64,000 bases of DNA from Ectobius pallidus (lineage: Eukaryota > Arthropoda > Insecta > Blattodea > Ectobiidae), in the NCBI GenBank assembly GCA_964059195.1, contig CAXKWD010000009.1, positions 152,532,778 to 152,596,777 on the forward strand. Direction: 5' to 3'. This document shows, one piece after another, positions 33,789 to 44,538 of this stretch. Every line of letters begins with the position of its first letter. The stretch's first letter is position 1. The notes beneath the pieces are model-generated. The model saw nothing but the letters and a program-made list of their open reading frames with translations. It had not been told where the DNA came from and did no database searches. Both the position numbers and the translations under genes were made by a program.

Positions 33789-34314
33789 AAAGTGATTACT
33801 GGATCATTACCAGAGCCCTGGATTTTTAGCCCTTTATAAAGGGTATTTTAGCCATTTATTTTTGTGGAATAGCCCTTTTTAGGTTTTCTAACAAACGATT
33901 TTAGCCGTCATATTAAAACGTAATAATGAACACTAATATTAACACCGAAGATTGTATTAGCCTATAATTTTGACACAGTTATTCTAGTTTTTTATTACAA
34001 AATAAACAAGTAACTATTCCTTATATCGGCACTCGAAAAACAGCATAAACAATTGAGATGTTTACCCTTAAATGTTACAGTTATCCAATACACCATTCAA
34101 TTCAATTCTGATGTACAAAAATAAGTAGACTCGAGTATCACGAATATGAACCTTCAATACCGTATATTTCTCTGTCGTTGGTCGGCAACTTGTTATTTTA
34201 AAGTTGAAACAACAATGGATTAGTTTCAGATTTCAAAGAATTGGAGACGGCTCAAGTTTCATTTCCTGTGACGGTGAGGCGGAACATTTTTTAGTTATGA
34301 CAAGCAACAAAGCT
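33789..34314. mobile_element. Second copy of the hAT-like repeat, left part
   Basis: This is highly similar to 8077-8607, including CCCTGGATTTTTAGCC, GGGTATTTTAGCCATTTATT and CTCTGTCGTTGGTCGGCAAC. The similarity stops at GACAAGCAACAAAGC. A possible right end (ACAACCCTGGGTGT with TTTTAGCCGGC upstream) lies at about 35400-35424, with other repeats nested between. Confidence 0.65.
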
Positions 34315-34559
34315 GGGGCTGGTGACTGGTGGGGATGATTCAACATGCACTGGCCCAGCAAGTCGTGAACGCTGTCAAATTCAGGTTTAGAGTTCTTCAC
34401 TGAGATCTGCATCTGATGTGGTGGGCTGGTGTTGCATTTCCCTGCAAACGACTGCACCATCACCACTTCTGGTCCCTGTAACAAATGCACACTTGTTGAA
34501 AAGCAGCACGTGTCTGCGGCTTCGCTCATGATAATTAATTCAAAGAATTGAAAGCAAAA
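34315..34559 (-). other. Unrecognised GC-richer insert with a 99-codon ORF
   Basis: This sits inside the hAT-like repeat where copy 1 has none of this sequence. On the - strand an ORF from 34529 begins MSEAADTCCFSTSVHLLQ and runs across the boundary to 34233. The composition is closer to coding sequence than the surroundings. The peptide is not recognised, and it may be captured host sequence. Confidence 0.3.
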
Positions 34560-34855
34560 TAATTAATATATTATATTCATTAACACTTACACGTGAATCA
34601 TTCATAAACTAAACAATTAATAATTAATGAAACAGCTAAAAATCCGGCTTTGGAGTGCATTCCATAATTAGAAAGCGCCTCTATTGTATTGGACATTATA
34701 AACTAACGAATCGACCAGGGTGAGCTCACGGAATTAAAGCAATCAATAATTCCATGTGATATATTGAAAAAATTGTTTTACTTAGTTATGACAAAAAAGG
34801 CAAAGCCACCTGAAATGTATTACTTTTATATTTTCTGCCAGTTCTGCCACTGGGA
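34560..34855 (-). mobile_element. Helitron 3'-region fragment
   Basis: Read on the - strand it matches the 3' halves of the Helitrons at 40834-41563 and 42742-43467 (TTAATTATTAATTG, CTGTTTCATTAATT, TTCATGAATG-type blocks). It lacks both canonical termini. Confidence 0.55.
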
Positions 34856-34861
34856 CCATTA

Positions 34862-35075
34862 GGTAGACCATTTAGGGCAATCAGTCATAGGAGAGAGGTT
34901 CCTTCCGGCGCTGTGAATTGAACTCCGGCTTAGCTCAGTTGGTAGAGCATTGGCGCGAATAGCCAAAGGTCCTGGGTTCAAGTCCCAGTGTCGGAGGAAT
35001 TTTTCTCCTATAATACTCTCATGTAATGTCCAACAGAGACAATAATCTGTCGTTCATGAAGGCTTATATATATTT
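34862..35075 (+). repeat. tRNA-like repeat, full copy 1
   Basis: It shares its full length with 46490-46650 and 46322-46395. The layout is an upstream leader (GGCAATCAGTCATAGGAGAG), a tRNA-like body (34923-34996), and a tail beginning GAATTTTTCTCCTATAATA and running through CATGTAATGTCCAACAGAG. Because the shared leader lies upstream of the tRNA-like head, this is not a simple tRNA-headed SINE. Confidence 0.7.
34923..34996 (+). tRNA. tRNA-like cloverleaf (probable pseudo-tRNA in a repeat)
   Basis: It reads CTCCGGC / TT / AGCT-CAGTTGGTA-GAGC / A / TTGGC-GCGAATA-GCCAA / AGGTC / CTGGG-TTCAAGT-CCCAG / T / GTCGGAG. All four stems pair, with one G-T in the acceptor. Faults are C instead of T at the position before the apparent GAA anticodon and one extra base before the 3' acceptor strand. 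It is repeated at 46552-46625 with the same flanks, so I regard it as part of a repeat and not a functional tRNA gene. Confidence 0.45.
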
Positions 35076-35422
35076 TAAAGTGTTTTTTACTTTCAAAAAT
35101 TCAAATCTCTCCTTATATGAGCGCTATTGAGAAACTAGTTGTTGATTTAAAGATTACTCATCAAGAGCTTTTCAACAATACCCCACAAACATGGTTTTAA
35201 AAATTTTTAATTTCCACCCTCACCCCCACAACTACTGAATCATTGGTGTCTAATTTATGCATACTAAGTTTCCCTCTAAACCCCATAGGGCCCTAAATAT
35301 AATGTTTTCAAAATTTCAACCCGCTCCCACCTCCCCCAACCAGGAAAAATTGATTTTAGCCGGCTAAATTTGATTTCAGCCAGCTAAAATCAAGATTTTA
35401 GCCGGCTTTTTTACAACCCTGG

Positions 35423-36249
35423 GTGTAAGCCAGTTCATGTGCTTTTATTCGGTTCTGCTATCAGCTTACCTGAATTAAGTAGCCCATTGGTAGCCCTCTT
35501 CAACATGGTAACTCGGATCGATTTATAGATGGTTGACTCATAGTATGCTGTGATCTCACAGCTGTTAGTTTTGTTTTTATATAACAAAGCACGAAATTAA
35601 TTAATATTTGTATAATCTGTTACATTTTTATTCATGGAATAGTCTTAATAAATACAATCCGAGTTGAGCTTCATCAGATAAATTCACTCCTGCTGTGGAG
35701 TCGCGAATCTGTTGATAAACTCGTATACTCTCGTGGGATTACCTATGACAATCTTTAAGGTTGAACTGATAAATGACTCATTTTTTAGGATTGTACTGAG
35801 TCGATATTGGTGGACTTTAAGTGTATTTATTAAACTGTATCTGTCACCTAACCGGAAGGTTGCGGGTTCAATCCCCGATGAGATGGAGTTTTTCAATTGC
35901 CCTAATCCTTCTGGTGGCACTATGGCCCTGGGGTCGACTCATCCTAACAGTAATGAATACCAGGAGCAATCCTGGGGGTAAAGGCAGCTGACAACCTTAC
36001 CACCTTCATGTGCCGAATGTCCAAAATCTGGGAGCCTCAACCTCCTGGAACCCTCTGGGCCTCCATGGCCTATATGGGAAACACTTTTCCTTTACCTTAT
36101 TTGTTACCTGGCGCTGTCATAATTTTGCCATTCCCATGGATTTGATTAGGAAGTTTGTAGGATGTCCACAAGAGGGTGCAGTTGGGGTCCAGGTCAGTTT
36201 TATAATGTTAGTGAAGTTTTGTGTATGAAATCTCTACTCCCTTATAATT
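35423..36249. repeat. Intergenic with a tRNA-derived SINE-like repeat
   Basis: Around 35850-36100 a B-box-like GGTTGCGGGTTCAATCCCCG is followed by a body (GGTGGCACTATGGCCCTGGG, CCTCAACCTCCTGGAACC), consistent with a 5'-truncated tRNA-derived SINE. The rest is unremarkable. Confidence 0.4.
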
Positions 36250-36276
36250 CTATAACTTCCACATTAATGACATTAC

Positions 36277-36656
36277 CTCCAGCATGTCTTCATCATTGTC
36301 ATCACCATTCGCAAGGCGATTCATTTCAAGCTCCTGAAGGAAGTTCAGCTTCTCAAAGTACCACAGTTCAGATGTGAAAATGTCATTCTCACTTGCAGTG
36401 CTTGAAAATTCTTTAATTTTTTTCATCTCCTTGCGATAGCAGCTTCGTATGTGTCTGAAAACTCTGATCACCGTATCTCTGTTAGCTTTTGGGTCAACTT
36501 CTTTGAACTTGGTGACTAAGTACTCGTAAGCCTTCGCTTTCTTCTCGCCATCCATGAAGTCAGGGCTCTCCGTGTTCCACAAGCATGGACTGTCTCTGTA
36601 GATATCCATCGCCTGTTCCATGAATTCGTGCGAGTACTGGTCGATATTAACAACCT
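36277..36656 (-). CDS. MADF-domain protein, single exon seen
   Basis: On the - strand a strong acceptor (TTTCTTGTTTCAG) opens EVVNIDQYSHEFMEQAMDIY, RDSPCLWNTESPDFMDGEKK, AKAYEYLVTKFKEVDPKANR and FRHIRSCYRKEMKKIKE. It ends DNDEDMLE at a GTAATG donor. This is a MADF domain, a Myb/SANT-like DNA-binding fold with conserved Trp and a basic C-terminal helix, common in insect transcription factors and in the accessory proteins of Harbinger-type transposons. No stop or frameshift interrupts it. The neighbouring exons are not identified, so I cannot say whether it is host or transposon-derived. Confidence 0.7.
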
Positions 36657-36739
36657 CTGAAACAAGAAAGAAAAAGAAATGTGGAGGATATGCCATTGGA
36701 AGAATCAACAACGAAGAAATGAGGCAAAGAAACAGAAAA

Positions 36740-36960
36740 AAAGATACTGCCAACACTGGCAGCTTTCTGAAATGGACCAGGGCAGGTCATGTGATGAGGA
36801 AGAACCCAAGCCATTGAATGTTGCAAGCCAGAGGCTGCGAAACATGGGAAGGCAACAAAATTGATTGGAAGGAATACTTGAAGACCTTTTGTGGCAGTCG
36901 TTAGTCTCCAGATCTGAAGAGAATGCTGTGACCCAACCAAAGGGGCGCTTTTAGGTAAAG
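36740..36960 (+). pseudogene. LINE tail remnant
   Basis: A + strand frame contains FLKWTRAGHVMRKNPSH, the degenerate form of the LINE ORF2 C-terminal motif R-L-x-W-A-G-H-V-x-R-M. It is short and followed by stops. It lies in the intron upstream of the MADF exon (antisense to it). Confidence 0.55.
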
Positions 36961-38754
36961 GCCTATTAATAAATGTTTATCTTTTCAATTTCATACTGAA
37001 TTATCATAATCTATTTGTGAAAATAGTGCACTCGGTTTTAGAATTATGTCCAAATTTTGATATTATATTATTCTTTAGATTTATACATTCCATATATAAA
37101 GATTGGACACAAAATTAACCTAAAATAGTGCTGTCTTGATGGATCAATTTATGTTTTCTACAATCCCCACCCCCCCCCCCCCCCAGATTTCATCTTCTTC
37201 AGACCACTCCAAGACATAAAGTCCTGTACTACAAGAAATTGCCATAGTACGGTAGTAATTTTACTTTTTCGCACATACGTAGTATAGAGAAAATATTGTG
37301 ATCGTGACAAAAAATCAAAATTGAGATAACACCGGGAAAATGGCTCAGGATTTCTACCAGGCACAAAAATTTGATATCAGCCCCATATTGTCTTTCCAGG
37401 CATAAAAACAAAATTTTATATTTGATTATTGATGGGGATGTGACACAAAGATTGACTACGAATTTTTATAACTCAGTCATGTATGAGCTTCAATTGCATA
37501 TTTTCCTCAATATTTGAGTTATAACTATCAAATTCTGGGCAGTTCGAAGAAATTTTGAAAAAGTCCTTAATTAAAAAATGAAGTAAATACAATGAACCGT
37601 TTACCCGCTGTGCTTGTCCATGGACAGTGCCATTCCAAAAACATTTTTTTTGGTTTCTAGGCATCGCGATAAACGTATAACTTGTTGGGAGACCGTGTTT
37701 ATACAGGGTGTTAATGAACAATTTTTCTAGGCTATCTCCATTACATTGGGCAATATATGGAAACTTAGCACAGTCAAGTTGTAGAGAAAATAAAAAAGAA
37801 CATTTTTTGTTAAAAACATTTCTTCATAAAATTAATCTCTCTTGAATCCTATGCCCCATGTCAGGATGAAGGGCCTCCAAGTGAAGATTTCTGTTTAACG
37901 ATGTGAATTTTGTTACGCTTATTTTCCTAGAGAGGGCAGAGGGACAGGTGGGAAGCTCATCGCCCCTTAATGCCCCTCTGGAAACTAAGGTATTATTTGG
38001 ACGTGAAAGGGCCGAGAAATTTTGTCCAGAGGCTCTAATTTAGGGTTGGAGTTCTTTTACGTGCCATAATTCTACGACACGGGCCTCCCCAGCTTAAAGT
38101 CTTTCCTGGAGGACTTTTACATCCTGAAAAACCCATCCGCAGCCAACATAATATTAATAGGTACCAAGATAAAAACAAAATAACATTACTTAAATGCGAA
38201 TTTCAGAACATTTTGATTAAAATATGAATGATATTCTTCTGTTGCCCATAGTAACAAGAATACTATAGTCTAATTATTGTTGTGAAACGTAGTCAGTTTA
38301 CCACAATCTAATGAACGCACCAAAATCAATTAGAGCGAGGTGGTTTAGGGTAATAGGGAAGAGGTCCTGGGTTCAAATCAAACCTTGTGGCCACCCAAAG
38401 TTATCAGTAGGCTCTTTGAAATAACTCATTAATGCAGCATCTGCTTTTATTGTTCGGCTCTATCTCTGTATCCTGTATTTTGGCTTTGAGTTTTGAGAAA
38501 ACCATGCAAACCCCAACTTATTATAATTGTTCATTACATCTATCCATTCTTGTTGTTGTTATTAGGCCTACTTCATGGTAAAAGCATTGAACATGAAGAT
38601 GACCCTGATGCTTTCCGTTCTAGATAGTCTACTTGTTAATTTTATACAAATGTAATAAATAAAATTTGTCTCTAAAATTTAGGCTACTTTTTTCTGTGCT
38701 AGCCTTTAACACATATATGCCATAGAGTTTGTGCAACTTTTTGCACCATTTATT
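36961..38754. other. No gene; poly-C tract and repeat-like segment
   Basis: A (C)17 run lies at about 37169-37185. The stretch 38005-38110 (TTCTTTTACGTGCCATAATT, CTACGACACGGGCCTCC) looks like a widespread arthropod dispersed repeat, but I cannot classify it. The remaining ORFs look random. Confidence 0.35.
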
Positions 38755-39045
38755 TTATACAAACCTTGTGTCTGAGAAAAAAAACAACAATGATGGGTGT
38801 TTTTTTTTTCTTATGTGTCGCTCCAGATTGCTCAATGAGCCTCCCGAAATACTAATAATTTGAGGACAATAAAAGCATTTCGCTTTTTTCCCTTTTTCAG
38901 TTTCATCAAAGTGGTCCCAGACAAGGCTTTTTCTCTTTGGAATTTTAGGCATTAAGGAAACCCTAAACTTTCGCAACAATGAACAGAGAGGATTTGAATT
39001 TCTATAAATCCGATCACTATACAATGAACTGACCTTATATTTCAC
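38755..39045 (-). CDS. BED-type zinc finger (hAT-like N-terminus)
   Basis: The frame includes MPKIPKRKSLVWDHFDETEK followed by KAKCFYCPQIISISGGSLSN and LERHIRKKKHP. This is a BED finger: an aromatic W-x-x-F, then C-x2-C and H-x(4-5)-H with the Leu-x-x-His spacing. BED fingers bind DNA and mark the N-terminus of hAT transposases and their domesticated relatives. The frame ends 14 residues later in a low-complexity segment. No catalytic domain follows downstream, so it is a fragment. Confidence 0.75.
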   Translation of the reverse strand: MKYKVSSLYSDRIYRNSNPLCSLLRKFRVSLMPKIPKRKSLVWDHFDETEKGKKAKCFYCPQIISISGGSLSNLERHIRKKKHPSLLFFFSDTRFV

Positions 39046-40259
39046 TTTTAATCCTGAACGCGTGCACTGAACTAGTCAACTCGCCGTGAACTACGACGCT
39101 ACAACCAAAACAATATGGAGAACTGCATGGAGCAAGGAGTCATCCATAGAGTACACTTTCAACTGGCATTAATATTCCCATTGGGGCTCGGTTTCGATCG
39201 TAGAAGCGCATGAAAAAAGAAAATTATATTGTAATAGTTATGAATAATACAAGGCTAGCATAATTTTGATCCCATAACTATTACAACAAAATGACGAGAA
39301 GCAGTTCATTTTATGGAGTTTTCCCGAAAACGAAATCATCCACACCGTTCATGTATGGATTGGGTCTGCCTACGTTCTTGGTGAAGTGGTCTTGAAACTA
39401 TAACTATTTGCAGTAATTTATCACTGGGCTTCTCACCTGTCATTGTTCAACTACAATATTAAATGGATACATTATTCTTGATACTCCTGTTTTAGATACC
39501 GGTACTGTATGTTCAGTACATGGACGCCCATACCCGGGGGCAAGGAGGGGCCGCGGCCACCGTAGCTCTAAGGGAAAGGGGAAAAAATGTATATTAATAA
39601 TTATAATTGGATGTTTTTCTTTTAGGACAGTTAATTAAAAGTTAGTAGAGCCATAAAAAGTCTAGGTGGTCCGGACCCCTAAAAACAAACCTAAAATTCT
39701 ATTTTTGTATTTAAAAAAATTAAATTAAACTAGTTTTGTTGTCGTGTCAAATATGATAAAGCAGTTATTTTGTTTTCACAAGTTTTTATTTCCATTGTTC
39801 CATGAGTTATTTAACTTTTCCTATAAATAGTAATAAGTATTATAATGTAGGTAACGATTTCTTGTTTACATTGGCATGTCTTAGAGTATGGTAAACAAAT
39901 TTGCTTACTAGTTTTTCAGTACTAAAATAGCATAAAATGTGATTTTCAATAGTTCAATATTTACAAATTTTCCGGGGGTTTACCCCCGGCCCCCTTTCTT
40001 GGGGGACCCCCATACCCCCCTGTCATTTTTTATCCTCCCCGAAATTATTTTCTGGTTATGTCATTGTTGCACTTATTATATTATTAATATAATGCTACAA
40101 AGTAGCCCAAGAAGTTAAAGCGACAAATAAAATTAATTAAAAGAATTCCCCTACAAAATACCATATGGGTACCCTTGGTTCAGTATTAAAGTAATTCTTT
40201 TATAATAAAGGAAAAACTATTTTATGTGCATGTGCATGATTCGATGATAAAGTTGTAGT
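39046..40259. other. Intergenic, GC-rich dispersed repeat ends
   Basis: At 39520-39570 and 39975-40035 there are GC-rich blocks (CATACCCGGGGGCAAGGAGG and TTACCCCCGGCCCCCTTTC) of the kind that bound some hAT-like repeats, but I could not pair their ends. No gene was seen. Confidence 0.3.
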
Positions 40260-40261
40260 TC

Positions 40262-40360
40262 TTATGAAACCACATTTTTCATCCCACCCCCAAAAAATAC
40301 TCTTGGGGGAGTGAGATCAGGTGACCATGGTGGCCATATCTCAAGTGTCTTATACCATTT
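40262..40360 (-). pseudogene. Mariner-superfamily transposase C-terminal fragment
   Basis: The peptide LEIWPPWSPDLTPPRVFFGG plus GMKNVV corresponds to the last catalytic block W-P-P-R-S-P-D-L-T-P-L-D-F-F-L-W-G of Tc1/mariner-type (IS630 superfamily) transposases. The usual final Asp (P-L-D) is Arg here. Only this motif remains recognisable. Confidence 0.65.
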
Positions 40361-40745
40361 CCTGCAATTTGTTATACATACTTTGACACTCCACAAAGGG
40401 GAAATAGATACAAAGACCTTAAAACTGCTTCCCAAGTGTTGAACTCTATACGGTAACAGTGGTCGTCTTTGCCATAAATAAGACAGAGCTTTTCCCAATT
40501 AGCTTTCTTCTCCCAGAAGACCATAGCATAAAACTCCATAAAATGAACTGCTTCTTGTCGTTTTGTTGTAATAATTATGGGAACAAAATTATGCTAGCCT
40601 ATGTATTAACACAGTGACAGATCTAGGTTGTCCGGCTCCCAGGGTGAAAAGGTTATTCGCCCCCCCACCCCCATTAATAACAGCAGTAAATTTTTATTTG
40701 ATGCTAATAATAATTTTTCTTGATGATAAGTACATAGATCGCAAG

Positions 40746-41635
40746 CAGTGGCGGATGCAGAATTTTTTTTCAGGGGGGATTTGAATAGGTAGAAAGAATA
40801 CTAAAAAAAATTAATTAACTTACATATATATAATCTACTCTTATACAATTCAACGGCCCTAAATAGCGTGCTCACTCCCTCCCTCACTTCGTGAGACATC
40901 GGGTATAGGCTACTCGGCGATGTTAGTCTCTGGCACAGTGTAAACTTTCACGAAGAGTACAAAATTAGGAAAACCGTTTCTTTATTATATAAAGCCTAAG
41001 TGAAATGAACACAATGAACAAATATTCTAATTTTATTTTTACTTACAGTTTTCATAGCTCTGAACCACAAACATTTTTAATAAACTGGCAGTTCAAATTT
41101 CTTAAAATTCCTGGAGTCAATTAATAATGCTGGGTGAAGCCCAGGGTACCAGCTTTAATATATTGATAGTTTAACCCTAGAAGTATCGTACACAATAAAA
41201 ATCCAAATCCACTCCTTTCCTTTCCTTGAAATATTATATAATTTCTAAAAATTACACTGAATTGATCAAATAAAATTCACATCATATTCATCTGTCAACA
41301 AACAGTTGAGAAACAAAATCGTTTTTCACAGGTAGCTTTGGAACTGCATAATCGAATCTGAGATCATTTTCCCAGGCAGTGCTTTCTAATCGTGGAATGT
41401 ACTCTAAAGCCGGAATTTTAGCTGTTTCATTAATTATTAATGGTTTAGTTTATGAATGATTAGCGTGCAAGTGTTAATAAATATATTACTTTAATATTTA
41501 TTATACTCTTAATTTCTAATTTTTCAATTATTTATCATGGGCGAAGCCACGGGCACCTGCTAGTTAGTTTATAAAACTGGCCACTTATAGTGCATATATA
41601 GCCTTTTTTCAAATTTGGGGGTGCGTCCACCACTG
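40746..41635. mobile_element. hAT element with nested Helitron
   Basis: The left end CAGTGGCGGATGCAGAA and the right end GTGCGTCCACCACTG form inverted repeats like those at 10584-11188. Flanking 8-mers ATCGCAAG and ATCGCAAA differ by one base, as expected for an aged hAT target duplication. A 730-bp Helitron (40834-41563) inserted into it later, so very little of the original interior remains. Confidence 0.85.
40834..41563 (+). mobile_element. Non-autonomous Helitron, copy A (730 bp)
   Basis: It starts TCTACTCTTATACAATTCAA after A and ends GCCACGGGCACCTGCTAG before T. It is collinear with copy B at 42742-43467, including CCCTAAATAGCGTGCT, CTTCGTGAGACATCGGGTAT and GAACACAATGAACAAATATT. It carries no coding capacity. 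Confidence 0.88.
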
Positions 41636-42741
41636 ATCGCAAATGATTCTCAGCAGTAGGGTGCCAGCCATGTGACATTTCAAAATGCCTTGGTCTGGAA
41701 CGTTTTTTCTCTGCACTCTGTCTTGTACTCTCTTGATAATGTCACTCCAAGATGGTGTGTTTGATTTTATCATGCCATCTCCTTCTTGGTCTTCCTCTTC
41801 TTCTACTTCCACCTATCTTGCCTAGCATAATGTCTTTTTCTAATGAATTAGATCTTCTCATGATGTGCCCAAAATAAATCAATTTGAGTTTTGTGGCTTA
41901 AGCTTCTAGCAAGCAGTCTGGTTTTAATTCTTCAATAATTGACACATTGTACCTTAAGTAGCTTTCTCCATGTCCACATCTCAAATACATCGAGTTTCTT
42001 CTTTTCCTATGCAAATTAATATAAATAGAAGGTTTAATATGAAGTATAAATCATGATATAAACAATTTATTCTGGTACCATTACATTCTTTTATTAATGA
42101 ACAGGTAGTGTACGATATACATCAAGACAAAAGTAAATTTTTTTAAAAACATAACTGTCTAACAACAAAAGAAAGTTACCTTTAACACAGAATATTTTAA
42201 ATAATTGCAAAAATTAAACTACATAGTGTTAATAAATAAAACTGAAATATTTTTACCTGTAAGTTTTCTTAATCTGCAAAATTTACAGACTAATCACATG
42301 ACTGGCCACCACTGCATTAGTTTCTTTATTCATTACTCCATTGTTAACAACGAAGTTCCTTTGTTTCGCATTTTTTCAAATTTTATGGAAGTCAGTGGTG
42401 GCCATGTCCTGGGGGATTTATGCTGTAACAGGAAAAAATTAATCCATAGAGCAAAAATATACTAATAAAAGTTGCTTGTCCCTTCTATACACAGGTAAAA
42501 TATTTTGGTGTTATTCATTAACATCCTGTATAGGCCTACTTGCAAAGATATAACTAAAAATAGAACACATTGATAAAATATTTAACAGAACGTAATTTTC
42601 TTTACACAAACATTCAATTTTCATGAAAAATATAAGTTACTTACAATTGGCAGTAAAAATAGACTTACACACTAAGAAATAAATGATAAAATTATAAAAA
42701 TAAAAGCAACATTATTTCGTAACATTCCTTAGAGTAAAACA
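41636..42741. other. No gene recognised
   Basis: At 41640-41830, LINE-like or random ORFs rich in Glu are antisense to CT-rich sequence. The rest is AT-rich without repeat ends. Confidence 0.3.
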
Positions 42742-43467
42742 TCTACTCTTATACAATTCATCGGCCCTAAATAGCGTGCTTGCTCGCTCGCCCGCTTCGT
42801 GAGACATCGGGTATACTCGGCGATGTTCGTCTCTCGCAGTCTAAACTTTCATGACGACTACAAAATTATTAAGGAAAACCGTTTCTTTATTATATAAGGC
42901 CTAAGTGAAATGAACACAATGAACAAATATTCTAATTTTATTTTTACTTACAATTTTCATAGCTCTGAACCACAAACATTTTTAATAATCTACCAGTGTA
43001 ATTTTCTTAAAAATCCTGGAGTCAATGAATAATGGCGGGCGAAGCCGGGGCAACGGCTGTAAAATATTGATGGTTTTATCTCTTGAAATATCGCTGATAA
43101 TAATAATCCAAACAAACCATTCCTTCCCTTGAAACATTATATAATTTCTGAAAATTACACTGAATTGATAAAATAAAATTCACATCATATTCATGTCAAT
43201 AAACAGCTGAGAAACAATACGTATTATGTGTTCATAGGTTCTTTGGAACTGCATAATCGATTCTGATATAGTTTTCACAGGGGGCGCTTTCATGTCGTGG
43301 AATGTACTCTAAAGCAGGAATTTAAGCTGTTTCATTAATTATTAATGACTTAGTTTATGAATGATTCGTGTGCAAGTGTTAATAAATATAATTCTTTAAT
43401 AATTATTATACTCTTAATCATTAATTTTTAAAAGAATTATCGTGGCGAAGCCACGGGCACCTCCTAG
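42742..43467 (+). mobile_element. Non-autonomous Helitron, copy B (726 bp)
   Basis: Same family and orientation as copy A, 1.2 kb downstream: 5' TCTACTCTTATACAATTCAT and 3' GCCACGGGCACCTCCTAG followed by T. Close similarity of the whole element argues for amplification of one source element. Confidence 0.88.
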
Positions 43468-43567
43468 TTATTTACAATTTATTATATCTGAGATAATCAA
43501 AACTTGACATAAATCAATAACAAAAAAAGCAATGGAGCAAACTGGTATTCTAAAACTTAAAATCAAG

Positions 43568-43903
43568 TTAAAAATGAGATTTTCTTTCCACAAAAGTCTT
43601 AATAACATCATCATATGAGATCTTTGAAGCTAACCAGTGTTGAATGTTAAAAATACTGAGATTTTTAAGGTGTTCTTGTGTCGTCCTGTTTCTTAAGTAT
43701 GTTTTTATTATTTTTAACTTACTAAACCTCCTTTCATTGGATGCAACTGAGACAGGCATTGTTATAAAAATTCTAAATGCCGTTGCTACGTTCGGACATG
43801 CATCCTGAAGTCCATTGTGACAAATTAAGAACAAGAATTTTGCAGGAGTTGCTGTTTCCATTGTCGGTGTTAGGTCGAGAGCATGATATTTAAGGGGGGA
43901 CAT
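43568..43903 (-). pseudogene. hAT transposase C-terminal dimerisation domain
   Basis: The frame reads PNVATAFRIFITMPVSVASN then ERRFSKLKIIKTYLRNRTTQ and EHLKNLSIFNIQ, the hAT C-terminal dimerisation region (P-V-S-x-A-S-x-E-R-x-F-S-K-L-x-x-I-K-x-x-L-R). This end packs with the RNase H-like catalytic core in hAT enzymes. The core and the N-terminal BED finger are not upstream on the - strand. The BED finger at 38755 lies on the wrong side to belong to the same copy. Confidence 0.85.
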
Positions 43904-44498
43904 ACAGCTTTCGATGCTGGAAAATAGGTGAAGTTCATTATTATTTTTTTCTCAGCAATGAATTGTTCCGTAGCCTTGCAATCTGGCATGCTCTATATTG
44001 AAGAGTTCTACAATTTCATACTATTCTCAGAATTAATTTAACTATTACAGTTAATGGGTGATTATCGTTACAAAATGGCAGCCAAATTTTGTGCCCTGAA
44101 GTGCCGTTTCCCTGATAATTTTCATAAATACAATATTTGTGAGTGATTCTCTTTTCTATCTATTTGTAAACATCATATGAACAACATAATTTAGAATCTT
44201 TGGATTATCTGCAGTATAAATATTTAAAAAAAAAATAATTCATCACTTTCTAATAATACTTCACTATATAAATTTTCTATGTATTTGAAAATTCATCACT
44301 TATTAATTTTTTTAGAAATTTTTACATCAGAAATATTTTTTTTAATAATAAACTATTAAAGTTATATCAATGATTCTAGAAAGTGTTGTTCAATAATAGC
44401 AAATATACTTGCATGCAAAATTTCACTGCAAAATGTTAATAGATTGAAACTTGAGATGGAGGTTTAACATACGTAACTTCACTTAATTCAAGCACTAA
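43904..44498. other. No feature recognised
   Basis: This is AT-rich spacer between the hAT fragment and the Penelope-like 3' region. Confidence 0.35.
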
Positions 44499-44538
44499 CC
44501 TGAACATGTTTCGAGCAAACTTCATGACTCATCATCAG

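Noticed and set aside
34923..34996. A functional tRNA-Phe-like gene (apparent GAA anticodon)
   Set aside because: The base before the anticodon is C, there is an extra base before the 3' acceptor strand, and the same unit with flanks recurs at 46552. It is better explained as a repeat.
38755..43903. BED finger and hAT C-terminal domain as one transposase gene
   Set aside because: Both are on the - strand, but the N-terminal part lies downstream of the C-terminal part, so they cannot be a single collinear copy.
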